From positions 1,240,001 through 1,304,000 of the forward strand of contig NZ_CP044285.1 in NCBI RefSeq assembly GCF_008728635.1: a DNA stretch of 64,000 nucleotides, in the 5' to 3' direction. Of the stretch, positions 42,086-50,944 are shown in pieces. Position 1 is the stretch's first letter. Each line of letters begins with the position of its first letter. The notes under the pieces were generated by a model. That model worked only from the letters and a program-made list of their open reading frames with translations. It did no database searches and was not told the DNA's origin. A program made the position numbers and the translations under genes. The DNA comes from Hymenobacter baengnokdamensis (lineage in GTDB: Bacteria; Bacteroidota; Bacteroidia; Cytophagales; Hymenobacteraceae).

Positions 42086-42946
42086 ATGACAACGACCCAG
42101 CAGCTTACCACTAGCCTTGCCGCCGCCTTACGGGCCATTTATCCCGAGCCGGAGGCCCAGGCGCTGGCGGCGCTGGTGGCTGAGCACCTGCTGGGCTATT
42201 CGCCCTTGCAGCGCCGCATGCAGGCTGCCGCACCCGTGCCGGCCGCGGTGCTGGCGCAGCTGCCGGCGCTGCAGGCGCGGCTGCTGGCCCACGAGCCGGT
42301 GCAATATGTGCTGGGTACGGCGCACTTCGCGGGCCTGGAGCTGGCCGTGACGCCCGCCACGCTTATTCCGCGCCCCGAAACCGAGGAGCTGGTGCAGCTG
42401 ATAGCCCGTGCCCACGCCGGGCGGCCGGGCTTGCGCCTGCTCGATGTGGGCACCGGCAGCGGCTGCCTGGCCATTGCGCTGGCCCGTGCGCTGCCCGGAG
42501 CCCAGGTGCTGGCCGTGGATATTTCGGCCGATGCCCTGGCGGTGGCCGGGCAGAATGCCGCCCGCTACGCCCCCGGTGTAGAGTTCGAGCAGCTTGATAT
42601 TCTGCACGCTAGCCCGGCTGCACTGGCCCCCGGCAGCCTCGATGTGCTGGTGAGCAACCCCCCCTACGTATGCGAGAGCGAGCGGGCGCTGATGCGCGAA
42701 AATGTGCTGGCCTGGGAGCCGGCCACGGCCTTGTTTGTGCCCGACCGCGACCCGCTGGTTTTTTACCGTCGGCTGGCCGGGCTGGCCGCAGTACTGGTGC
42801 GGCCGGGCAGTAGTATCTGGCTGGAAATCAACGAGCGCCTGGGGCCGGAAACCGCCGCGCTTTTTTCGGCGGCGACCTTTGAGCAGGTGGCCGTGCTGGC
42901 CGACTTTCTGGGCCGGCCGCGCTTTGTGCGGGCCGTGCGGCGCTAG
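42086..42946 (+). CDS. prmC: Release factor glutamine methyltransferase PrmC
   Basis: About 286 residues from the ATG at 42086. It has an N-terminal helical domain, PRPETEELV, the SAM motif LLDVGTGSGCLAIALA and the catalytic VSNPPYV. It methylates the Gln of the GGQ motif of release factors. It is divergent from ribD. Confidence 0.93.
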   Translation: MTTTQQLTTSLAAALRAIYPEPEAQALAALVAEHLLGYSPLQRRMQAAAPVPAAVLAQLPALQARLLAHEPVQYVLGTAHFAGLELAVTPATLIPRPETEELVQLIARAHAGRPGLRLLDVGTGSGCLAIALARALPGAQVLAVDISADALAVAGQNAARYAPGVEFEQLDILHASPAALAPGSLDVLVSNPPYVCESERALMRENVLAWEPATALFVPDRDPLVFYRRLAGLAAVLVRPGSSIWLEINERLGPETAALFSAATFEQVAVLADFLGRPRFVRAVRR

Positions 42947-43029
42947 GGGCGGCAAACAAATCGTGTAGCTACAGGGTTTGTAGTCGCTTGCCTACGGGCA
43001 GCTCTTCTACCTTTTATCTCTCCTCGACA

Positions 43030-44133
43030 ATGACTGAGCAACCGCTCCTGACGGCATTCCACTCCGATAAGCTGAGCTTGAAAAACCGCGTCGTGATGGC
43101 GCCCATGACGCGCAGCCGCGCCGACAACTCCGGCAACGTACCCAACGACCTGATGGTGGAGTATTACACCCAGCGCGCCTCGGCGGGCCTCATCGTATCG
43201 GAAGGCACCTACGTGAGCCGCGACGCGGTGGGCTACATCAACGTGCCCGGCATCTATACGCCCGAGCAAGTAGCAGGCTGGCAAAAGGTAACCAGCGCCG
43301 TGCACGCGCACGGCGGCAAGATATTCGTGCAGCTCTGGCACGTGGGGCGCATCTCGCACCCCGACCTGCTCGACGGCCGCCTGCCGCTCTCGGCCTCGGC
43401 CCTCAACCCTCACAGCCAGGTGTATACGCCCACCGGCTTTAAGGACACGGTGGCGCCCCGGGCCATGACGGTGGACCAAATCAAGCAAACCGTGGCCGAC
43501 TTCGTGCAGGCCGCTAAAAACGCGCTGGCGGCGGGCTTCGACGGGATGGAGATTCACTCGGCCAACGGCTACCTGTTTCACCAGTTTTTCAACGGCACTG
43601 CCAACCACCGCACCGACGAGTACGGCGGCTCGATAGAAAACCGCGCCCGCTTTTTCTTCGAAGTGCTCGATGCGCTGAAGGCGGCCGGTATTGACCTGGG
43701 CCAGGTGGGCGTCCGCCTCAACCCCTCGCTCAACGGCCTCTTTGGCATGACGCTCGACGCCGAAACCATCCCGACGTTTGACTATATCGTGAAGCGCCTC
43801 AACGACTATGGCCTGGCGTATCTGCACCTCACCGAGCCCTTTACCGATGTGAGCGCTATTCCGTACGCCGAGCAGCACATTGCCAAGCGCTACCGCCCCT
43901 TATATAGCGGAACGCTAATAATCAACGCGGGCATGACCCAGGATAAAGGCAACAAGGTGCTGGCCGATGGCGACGCCGACCTCGTAGCCTTCGGCACGCT
44001 CTACATCTCGAACCCCGACCTGGTGGAGCGCTTTGCGCAGCACGCGCCCCTCGCCCCGGCCGACAAGGATACCTTCTACGTGCCCGGTGCCAAGGGCTAT
44101 ACCGACTACCCGGCCCTGACAAAGGCTTCGTAA
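43030..44133 (+). CDS. Old yellow enzyme family alkene reductase
   Basis: About 367 residues from the ATG at 43030. FMN barrel marks: VVMAPMTRSRA, QLWHVGRISHP, EIHSANGYLFHQFFNG with the substrate-binding H and N, and YGGSIENRARF. Enzymes of this NemA type reduce activated alkenes or nitro esters with NADPH. It is a single gene with a terminator after it. Confidence 0.9.
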   Translation: MTEQPLLTAFHSDKLSLKNRVVMAPMTRSRADNSGNVPNDLMVEYYTQRASAGLIVSEGTYVSRDAVGYINVPGIYTPEQVAGWQKVTSAVHAHGGKIFVQLWHVGRISHPDLLDGRLPLSASALNPHSQVYTPTGFKDTVAPRAMTVDQIKQTVADFVQAAKNALAAGFDGMEIHSANGYLFHQFFNGTANHRTDEYGGSIENRARFFFEVLDALKAAGIDLGQVGVRLNPSLNGLFGMTLDAETIPTFDYIVKRLNDYGLAYLHLTEPFTDVSAIPYAEQHIAKRYRPLYSGTLIINAGMTQDKGNKVLADGDADLVAFGTLYISNPDLVERFAQHAPLAPADKDTFYVPGAKGYTDYPALTKAS

Positions 44134-44151
44134 GGCCGGCTCTAGCCTGTT

Positions 44152-44200
44152 AACCCCACCTTCGCTCAGACAGCCTGGCTGCCTGGGTGAAGGTGGGGTT
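44152..44200 (+). terminator. Terminator after the alkene reductase gene
   Basis: A 12-bp stem (44152-44163 with 44189-44200) followed by TTTTA. Confidence 0.85.
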
Positions 44201-44236
44201 TTTATATAGTTAAAGTAATATGTCTGGGCTGGCGTG

Positions 44237-44656
44237 CTATTCCTGGTGCCGGAGCCAGACTTCGGCCTCGGCCTCTTTGTCGAAGGAGCGGAAGCGGATG
44301 GAAAGGCCCTGTACATTGGTCGTGATGTAGGCCGTGGCCAGGCGGGCATACAGATTGACAGATACCAGAATGGCCCCCACGCGGTAGCCAGCGTGCTGCA
44401 CGGCGTGCGGCAGCCAGGTAGTGGTAATCCAGGCCTGCTCCTCGGGCGAGTAGGGAAGTATCTCAACCTGATTGCCGAGCACCTTGCCCCAGCCGTATTG
44501 CTGCAGGGCCTGGGTCAGGTGCTGCATCAGGGCCTGGGTGTCGGCCAGAGTGCGGGCATTGGGCTTCCAGTGCAGGCGCAGAAATTTGCCGGGGTCGGTG
44601 AGTATCCGGCCGGCAGCATTCTCAAAAATAACAGTGGGGGAAAACACGGGCGCCAT
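44237..44656 (-). CDS. Hypothetical protein, STAS/SpoIIAA-like size
   Basis: About 139 residues from the ATG at 44656. It has strands and helices (FLRLHWKPNARTLADTQALM and IEV-like ILPYSPEEQAWI). The start SPTVIFENAAGRILTDPGKF and the alpha/beta order resemble small STAS-like Bacteroidota proteins, but no function can be given. Confidence 0.5.
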   Translation of the reverse strand: MAPVFSPTVIFENAAGRILTDPGKFLRLHWKPNARTLADTQALMQHLTQALQQYGWGKVLGNQVEILPYSPEEQAWITTTWLPHAVQHAGYRVGAILVSVNLYARLATAYITTNVQGLSIRFRSFDKEAEAEVWLRHQE

Positions 44657-44925
44657 TGCGGGCCAAAGGTAGCCGAAGCCAGGTGATAGCTTGCTGAACT
44701 TGCCGGTTAGCTTAAATAAAACCAGTTGCAGGCAGCACATTACGACCAGGCTTTCGCCGGCGGCGGCCGGGTTGCTGCGGCTGGCCGCGCCACTACTTAA
44801 CGGGGCAGGTCGGGCCGAAAAACTGACCGGCCTGGCAGCAGTCAGGGAATAAGCGGCGGCCTCCGAGCGTTGGGGCAGCTACCGGCGACTGGCGCGACTG
44901 CGCCCGCTTGCCGACCTTTGTTGTT

Positions 44926-45915
44926 ATGGTAGTTTTTCGTAGCCTGCTTAGGCGGCTGTTGCTGGTGCTGGGGAGTGGTGGTGCGCTGGCGAGCTGCGCC
45001 AAATCCAGCGGTCCGCTCAAGCTCTATTTTATCAGCGCCAATCGCTTTACATCGGGCAATCGCTCTGTGGTAGGGCCGGGCGATACCTTGGCCACGCGCC
45101 TCTACGCCACAGCCGCCACTGGCAATACCCTGAAAAGCTTTCGGGTGACGGTGGCGTATTCGCCAAGCCGGGTGCCTTTTGCCTACCCTTCCACGGTGCT
45201 GGGTTTCAACTACAGCGCCCTGCCCAAAGATTCGCTGATTACCTACCTCGACTCTACGCTGACTTCCCCGGCCGGCGCGCCAACCGATTTCTTATATACT
45301 ACCGTTTTCGGGGCGCGTACCACCTCAGGCACCGAGCGCTGGCTGTTTACGGCTACCGATAAAGATGGCAATACCTCGTCGCGCACCTTTACGCTGTCGG
45401 TGCGCCGGAGCGACTCTACGGCTGTTTACCACGACTACCAGTTCAACCTGCCCGCCACCTCTTATAGTCCGGGAGCCCGCCGCTTTATCGAGCTGAAATC
45501 GGGCATTGCGTACCCAGCCTACTCGGTAGTGGGCAGCGTACCCAACCCCGCCGTGCAGAGTCAGATTGATGTCATTCTGCTGGCCGACGGCCAGCGCCTC
45601 GCCTCGCCCGACGAGACCTCCCTCAAGCTAAGCATGAGTAAGTGGTCCGTAGCCCGGCGGGCTACCCGCTTTCGCCTCACTGCCATGGACAAGACCGGCT
45701 TCGACAACACCCAGGATACCATTGCCATCCGGCAGCAGTTTGCCGGCGGCACGCTGTCCTTGGTATCGGGCCTGGCACTCAACCAGGTGTATGCCTTTCG
45801 CACGGCTGATGCAAAGCCTTATTACGGCCTGCTGCACGTATACAGCCTGCCCAGCGGCACCACGGCCGGCCTGCAGCTGCGCGTGCGGGTAGCCAAGCAC
45901 GCGCTGGGGCAGTAG
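44926..45915 (+). CDS. Lipoprotein of unknown function
   Basis: About 329 residues from the ATG at 44926. The signal peptide ends in the lipobox LASC. The rest is beta-rich, with Ig-like features such as TRLYATAATGNTLKSFRV and WLFTATDKDGNTSSRTFTL. It is probably a surface or periplasmic lipoprotein. It is convergent with the FadL-like gene. Confidence 0.6.
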   Translation: MVVFRSLLRRLLLVLGSGGALASCAKSSGPLKLYFISANRFTSGNRSVVGPGDTLATRLYATAATGNTLKSFRVTVAYSPSRVPFAYPSTVLGFNYSALPKDSLITYLDSTLTSPAGAPTDFLYTTVFGARTTSGTERWLFTATDKDGNTSSRTFTLSVRRSDSTAVYHDYQFNLPATSYSPGARRFIELKSGIAYPAYSVVGSVPNPAVQSQIDVILLADGQRLASPDETSLKLSMSKWSVARRATRFRLTAMDKTGFDNTQDTIAIRQQFAGGTLSLVSGLALNQVYAFRTADAKPYYGLLHVYSLPSGTTAGLQLRVRVAKHALGQ

Positions 45916-45976
45916 CCGCCGACCACTAAAAAAGCCTCGGCCTGCTTAGGTCGGGGCTTTTTTAGTGGTCGGCGGC
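45915..45976. terminator. Bidirectional terminator, 22-bp perfect stem
   Basis: 45915-45936 pairs with 45955-45976 between convergent genes, with A/T runs inside the stem. Confidence 0.88.
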
Positions 45977-45980
45977 AAGA

Positions 45981-47600
45981 TTAGAAAGTAAGGCCGCCCG
46001 TCACGCTTACCGTGAAGCGACTGTAGTCGCTGGCAATAACCGGGGCCGCGCGGACAACCGGTGTCGCGGGGGCCGGGGTAGGCTGCACTACCTCATTGCT
46101 AACCAGCGTATAGGGTGAGTAGCGGTCTTTGTAGGCCAGGTAAACCCCGGCCACATCCACAAAGAAGCTTTTACTGCGAATGCCCAGGCCGCCGGTAAAG
46201 TAGTTCTGGTCGCGGTTGTACGAGGCCGTTCCCGCATAGGGGCTGGCATAGCGGGCGTACCCGGCCCGCACCCGGAAGATATCGAGGCGGCCTTCGGCCC
46301 CTACGCGCAGGTTTACTACGCTGCGGTAGCCACTGGCAATGACTGCGTTGCTATTATCCAGGTAAGGGTCGGTCGAGCCATCGGTGGTATTAAAGTGCGA
46401 GGCGCTGTAGTTGAGGTACTCCACATCGCCGGTCAGGAAGCCGTATTTCGATAGCAGTACGGTAACCCCGCCGTTGGCCCGGAAGGGCGTGGTAATGCTG
46501 TAGTCGTAGCCTGGGATGGAAGTAGAAAATACATTCGGCTGATTTGGCGGCGAGTACTGTGAGGTAAGCGTAGTACCGTACGTATCAGTGAGGTGGATAT
46601 ACGTGGGCGTTTGTACCGAGGCTCCGAGGCGCACGGCATCTACCACCCGGTAAATAAGACCCAGGCGCGCATTAATGCCCGTGCCGGTAGTTTTCAGTGT
46701 TTCTACGAAGTTGAAGTCTTCTCCCCCGTTAGTGCTCTCACTGAAGGTGCTGGTGCGCGTACGGTTCATTGACACAATGCCGATGCCCCCGCCAATGTAA
46801 AGCTTGTCGCGGTAGTTGGCCCCGTAGCCGAGGTCGAACTGCGAAAGGGAGCCTTTGCTGAGTACCTGCTCGCGCTGAGTTACGGGGCCAGTGCGCACGG
46901 GCGTTACAACCTGGTAAAAGGGATGGGTAGGGTCGGCTGGGTTTTTGATGGTGTTGGTGCTCGTCAGGGAGCCGGCGGCCGCCAGGCCGTCTATATCCGT
47001 ATAGCTGCCGCTGTTAAACTGGTTAGCAATATCCTGTACTGCATTCTGATAGCCCGCCGACGTGTAGTCGCTATAGCCACCCGGCTCGCGCAGATACTGC
47101 ATAAACGAGTGCTGCTCGTCGGTCTGATTCTTATAGCTCAACGCCTGGTTAAAATCGGCCAGCCGGGTAAAGCCCAGGGCAAATGAGCCACCGCGCCAGT
47201 CACTGCTATTGTCAGTGTCAGGCCGCCGGTTGGCAAACACTACGCCCAGGCTGGCTACGTGGAAGCTATTGGCCGTCTGGTTGAGGGCGGCCAGGTTGCC
47301 CGTGTTGGCGGCATTGGCAATGGGAGCCGAGCTAGCGCTGCCAAAGCCCACGCCGGGCGTAAAGCTCACCTCCGACTTCGTGAAAAAGCCGAGGCCAGCC
47401 GGGTTGCTGCTCAGGTTACTGAAGTCACTGCCCAGCGAGACGTTGGCCCCTCCCAGCCCCAGCACCCGGGCAGTACCGGCGGGACCCTGGCGCGAGTATA
47501 AAAGCGCGTCGTCTACGTAGCTGCCTTGTGCCTGCGCCGAATAGGCAAGACCCAGAAAACTGCCCAGCACCGTAGCCAGGCTCCTAAATACGTGCTTCAT
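45981..47600 (-). CDS. OmpP1/FadL-type outer membrane transporter
   Basis: About 539 residues from the ATG at 47600. Signal peptide to AQAQG, then GTARVLGLGGANVSLGSDFS and NLSSNPAGLGFFTKSEVSF, the N-terminal hatch text of FadL-like porins with the NPA motif. The remainder is a beta-barrel with Tyr-rich strands. It takes up hydrophobic compounds. Confidence 0.85.
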   Translation of the reverse strand: MKHVFRSLATVLGSFLGLAYSAQAQGSYVDDALLYSRQGPAGTARVLGLGGANVSLGSDFSNLSSNPAGLGFFTKSEVSFTPGVGFGSASSAPIANAANTGNLAALNQTANSFHVASLGVVFANRRPDTDNSSDWRGGSFALGFTRLADFNQALSYKNQTDEQHSFMQYLREPGGYSDYTSAGYQNAVQDIANQFNSGSYTDIDGLAAAGSLTSTNTIKNPADPTHPFYQVVTPVRTGPVTQREQVLSKGSLSQFDLGYGANYRDKLYIGGGIGIVSMNRTRTSTFSESTNGGEDFNFVETLKTTGTGINARLGLIYRVVDAVRLGASVQTPTYIHLTDTYGTTLTSQYSPPNQPNVFSTSIPGYDYSITTPFRANGGVTVLLSKYGFLTGDVEYLNYSASHFNTTDGSTDPYLDNSNAVIASGYRSVVNLRVGAEGRLDIFRVRAGYARYASPYAGTASYNRDQNYFTGGLGIRSKSFFVDVAGVYLAYKDRYSPYTLVSNEVVQPTPAPATPVVRAAPVIASDYSRFTVSVTGGLTF

Positions 47601-47698
47601 ACAGAAAAAATTGGGGCAAAAAAGAGCCGGTCCGAGGGACCGGCTCGGGTAAATCAAGCTGTAACTATATAAAATTATGACTAAGTGAGTGGGTGACC

Positions 47699-48973
47699 CT
47701 AGCGGCCACCCCGGCGACCGCCTCCTCCACCGCCGCCCCCAAAACTGCGACCACCACCGCCGCCATACCCGCCGCCACCGAAGCTGCGGCTGGGGCTGTA
47801 GCTGGGCTGGCTGTAGCTGCGACTCGGCTGGCTACCGGTATTGTATTGCGGCTGGCCACCAAAGCCGCGGCCCTGCATGGCCGGCTGGCTAGCGCTGGGA
47901 GTTGCAGCCGGCCGAACGCTGCCGGCAGTCCCGGCATTGTTGTTACCAAAGAAGCCGCTGAAAAAGCCGCGCCGCGCCGTGCTCTGCCCCTGCGGAGCAA
48001 CTGCATTCGGCCGGCTGGCCGTGGCGCCCGGCGTCGAGTAAGTAGGCTGGCCTACTACGTTGCCGCCTCCGCCGCCATCGCGGCGCGTGGGCATAGTCAT
48101 GCCGGCTGGCTGGCCAGTGGCGCCATTAACCGTAGTGCCCGGCCCTACCGCGCCGCCCGTGGAGTAAACGCCGGCATTGCGCCAGCCGCCCCCGCCGGTA
48201 GCGCCGTTAACCGTTGTAGAGGTAGGGGCCACCCCGTTCAGGACCGAGCCGCCCCGCATGCTGCGGTGCCCTACCAAGCCAGAGTTGACACCCACGGCAC
48301 CTGGGTAAACTGCTGCCCGGCTATAGCCGTAGCCGAAGTCGCTGTAGCCGTACCGGCCGTAGCCATACGGATAGCCATAGCCAAAGGGGTAGCCGTAACC
48401 AAACCCAAGGCCGATGCCTATCCCGTAGCCAAACGGCGAGTAAAAAGGCGAGTAGAACGGGTCGTAGAACCCGCCGTAGGGATAACCCCCAAAGCCGAAG
48501 GGCGAATACCCGTAGCCAAACGGCGAGTAGCCGTACCCGATACTCAGCCCCATGCCGTAGCCGAAGGGAGAGCCATAGAAGGAGGGCGACACCGACCAGC
48601 TCGGCGTGTAGTTGTAGGAGCTTACGCCCGGCCCGGTATAGGGCTGGCCAAAACCACTGGCGTTGTACGACGAGTAGTTGTTGCTGTAGTAGTCAGTACC
48701 ATTGGTATTGGCGCTTTGCTGGGTGCCGCCCTGGTAGTCCGGGTTGGCGTCCTCCGTGGTGGCTACACTAGCGGGTGCCTGGGTAGCGGTAGCCGGCGTA
48801 GTGCCATTGCCACTATAAACCGAATTCGACGAGCTGATGGGCGTCGTTCGGTCTTTAGAAGAATAATAGACGCCGTCGTTCTCGGTGGAGTTCGTCAGCG
48901 CCCCGGACGTGGCGCACCCGCCCAAAGCGAGCAGCGCCAAAGCCGGCAAAGTAGCGGTGAGCAGGTTTTTCAT
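47699..48973 (-). CDS. Tyr/Gly/Phe-repeat lipoprotein
   Basis: 424 residues. The lipobox ALGGC is after a signal peptide. Residues 140-230 are repeats such as FGYGYPFGYGYPYGYG and SPFGYG, the C-terminal part is Gly/Ser/Arg-rich with GGGGYGGGGG. It is low complexity and probably lies on the cell surface. No catalytic motif is seen. Confidence 0.65.
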   Translation of the reverse strand: MKNLLTATLPALALLALGGCATSGALTNSTENDGVYYSSKDRTTPISSSNSVYSGNGTTPATATQAPASVATTEDANPDYQGGTQQSANTNGTDYYSNNYSSYNASGFGQPYTGPGVSSYNYTPSWSVSPSFYGSPFGYGMGLSIGYGYSPFGYGYSPFGFGGYPYGGFYDPFYSPFYSPFGYGIGIGLGFGYGYPFGYGYPYGYGRYGYSDFGYGYSRAAVYPGAVGVNSGLVGHRSMRGGSVLNGVAPTSTTVNGATGGGGWRNAGVYSTGGAVGPGTTVNGATGQPAGMTMPTRRDGGGGGNVVGQPTYSTPGATASRPNAVAPQGQSTARRGFFSGFFGNNNAGTAGSVRPAATPSASQPAMQGRGFGGQPQYNTGSQPSRSYSQPSYSPSRSFGGGGYGGGGGRSFGGGGGGGGRRGGR

Positions 48974-49233
48974 GACTGAAAAAATGAGAAATCAGCGAGC
49001 TGCTGAATGAGTTAGTAAAATAAAGTCCTCGCGAATGGAAGCTAAGTGAAGACCAGCCGGATGGCCTGGCCTGAAAACAACTGCTTAAAGCTACAACATT
49101 CGCGTCGGCGCGCACTACTATAACGTAATTTCGCCCCAAAACGGTGCCGTTTAATTAAAGTTACTGTCACAAAACCTATACCAGAATCGTCTGGCTCGTA
49201 GCCGGAGCCGAAAACTGGTTTTTAGACTGTCAT

Positions 49234-50709
49234 ATGAGTAAAAAGTTGCCTACCCGCCAGGAAGATTATTCGGCCTGGTACAACGAGCTGGTGAAGCGCG
49301 CCGGCCTGGCCGAAAATTCCGCCGTGCGCGGCTGCATGGTCATTAAGCCCTATGGCTACGCCATTTGGGAGAAGATGCAGCGCCAGCTCGACGACATGTT
49401 TAAGCGCACCGGGCACGATAACGCCTACTTCCCGCTGTTCGTACCCAAGAGCTTATTCGAGGCCGAAGAAAAAAATGCGGAAGGCTTCGCCAAGGAGTGC
49501 GCCGTGGTAACGCACTACCGCCTCCAGACCGACCCCGACCGCCCCGGCAAGCTGCGCGTCGACCCCAACGCCAAGCTCGAAGAAGAGCTGATTGTGCGCC
49601 CCACTTCGGAGGCCATTATCTGGAGCACGTATAAAAACTGGATTCAGAGCTACCGCGACCTGCCGCTGCTCATCAACCAGTGGGCCAACGTGGTGCGCTG
49701 GGAGATGCGCACGCGCCTGTTTCTGCGCACCGCCGAGTTTTTGTGGCAGGAGGGCCACACCGCCCACGCCACCGCCACCGAGGCCGTGGCCGAAACCCGC
49801 CAGATGCTCGATGTGTACGCCGAGTTTGCCGAGGAGCATATGGCCCTGCCCGTGGTGAAGGGCGTAAAAACGCCCAACGAGCGCTTTGCCGGCGCCGAAG
49901 ACACCTATTGCATCGAGGCGCTGATGCAGGATGGCAAGGCGCTGCAGGCCGGCACCAGCCACTTTCTGGGCCAGAACTTCGCCAAAGCCTTCGACGTGCA
50001 GTTTGCCAACAAGGAGGGCGTGCGTGAGCACGTGTGGGGCACCAGCTGGGGGGTAAGCACCCGCCTGATGGGCGCGCTCGTGATGGCCCACTCCGACGAC
50101 GAGGGCCTGGTGCTGCCACCCAAACTGGCCCCGATTCAGGTGGTCATTATTCCAATTTATAAGACCGGCGAGTTGGATGCGCTGCTCGAGCGCATCCAGC
50201 CCATTCAGCAGGGGCTGGCCCAGCGCGGTATCTCGGTGAAAGTAGACAGCCGCGACACCGAGCGCCCCGGCTTCAAGTTTGCCGAGTGGGAGATGAAGGG
50301 CGTACCCGTGCGCCTGGCCATCGGCGCGCGCGACCTCGACGCCGGCACCGTAGAAGCCGCCCGCCGCGACACGAAAGAAAAGCTCCAGCTGCCTTTGGCC
50401 GACGTAGTGGACAGTGTGGACCGCCTGCTGAATGATATTCAGCTTAATATATATTCTAAGGCGCAGCAGTACCGGGTTCGGCACACCACCCGCGTCGAAA
50501 CCTACGACGAGTTTAAGGCCGTGCTCGATGGCGAGGGTGGCTTTGTAGTAGCGCACTACGACGGCACGTCCGAAACTGAGGAGCGCATTAAGGAGGAAAC
50601 CAAGGCCACCGTGCGTTGCCTGCCCCTCAACGAGCCCGACGAGGAAGGCGTCTGCATCGTGACGGGCCGGCCCAGCCCGCGCCGGGCCTGGTTTGCCCGG
50701 GCGTATTAG
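49234..50709 (+). CDS. proS: Prolyl-tRNA synthetase, type 3 (archaeal-like)
   Basis: 491 residues. Class II motifs: [32 protein letters not shown], and [15 protein letters not shown]. The short form without the editing insertion, and the end with [18 protein letters not shown], are typical of the archaeal/eukaryote-like ProRS found in Bacteroidota. It charges tRNA-Pro. Confidence 0.95.
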   Translation: MSKKLPTRQEDYSAWYNELVKRAGLAENSAVRGCMVIKPYGYAIWEKMQRQLDDMFKRTGHDNAYFPLFVPKSLFEAEEKNAEGFAKECAVVTHYRLQTDPDRPGKLRVDPNAKLEEELIVRPTSEAIIWSTYKNWIQSYRDLPLLINQWANVVRWEMRTRLFLRTAEFLWQEGHTAHATATEAVAETRQMLDVYAEFAEEHMALPVVKGVKTPNERFAGAEDTYCIEALMQDGKALQAGTSHFLGQNFAKAFDVQFANKEGVREHVWGTSWGVSTRLMGALVMAHSDDEGLVLPPKLAPIQVVIIPIYKTGELDALLERIQPIQQGLAQRGISVKVDSRDTERPGFKFAEWEMKGVPVRLAIGARDLDAGTVEAARRDTKEKLQLPLADVVDSVDRLLNDIQLNIYSKAQQYRVRHTTRVETYDEFKAVLDGEGGFVVAHYDGTSETEERIKEETKATVRCLPLNEPDEEGVCIVTGRPSPRRAWFARAY

Positions 50710-50740
50710 GGTCATGTGAAACTATGAAGACACACAGCGT

Positions 50741-50934
50741 AGAAGAGTTCCTGTCGTTTTAATTTATAGAAGCGGTTTCGGAAGAAGAATTGAGCGGCAT
50801 TGCCGGCGGGCGGCCGGCGATGCCGCTCAAAATCGTTCGGTTAACGAGCGGACAGCCGGCGAAAAAGCCGGCGGCCCGCTTCGGCCCCGACTTCCGAAAC
50901 CGCTTCTATGAATTAAAACGACAGGAACTCTTCT
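50741..50934. repeat. Large 44-bp inverted repeat with GC-rich centre
   Basis: 50741-50784 and 50891-50934 are inverted copies with one mismatch. The centre has GC-rich nested palindromes (near 50793-50827 and 50852-50872). The left side reads, in one frame, MKTHSVEEFLSF, a stop, then EAVSEEELSGIAGG, which resembles a double-glycine leader. It lies between the convergent proS and BatA-cluster genes. It may be a MITE-like repeat or a long terminator. Confidence 0.6.
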
Positions 50935-50944
50935 ATACCGTGAT

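Noticed and set aside
49453..50715. A 420-codon antisense ORF in proS
   Set aside because: The proS frame has all class II synthetase motifs, so the antisense frame is a GC-bias artefact.
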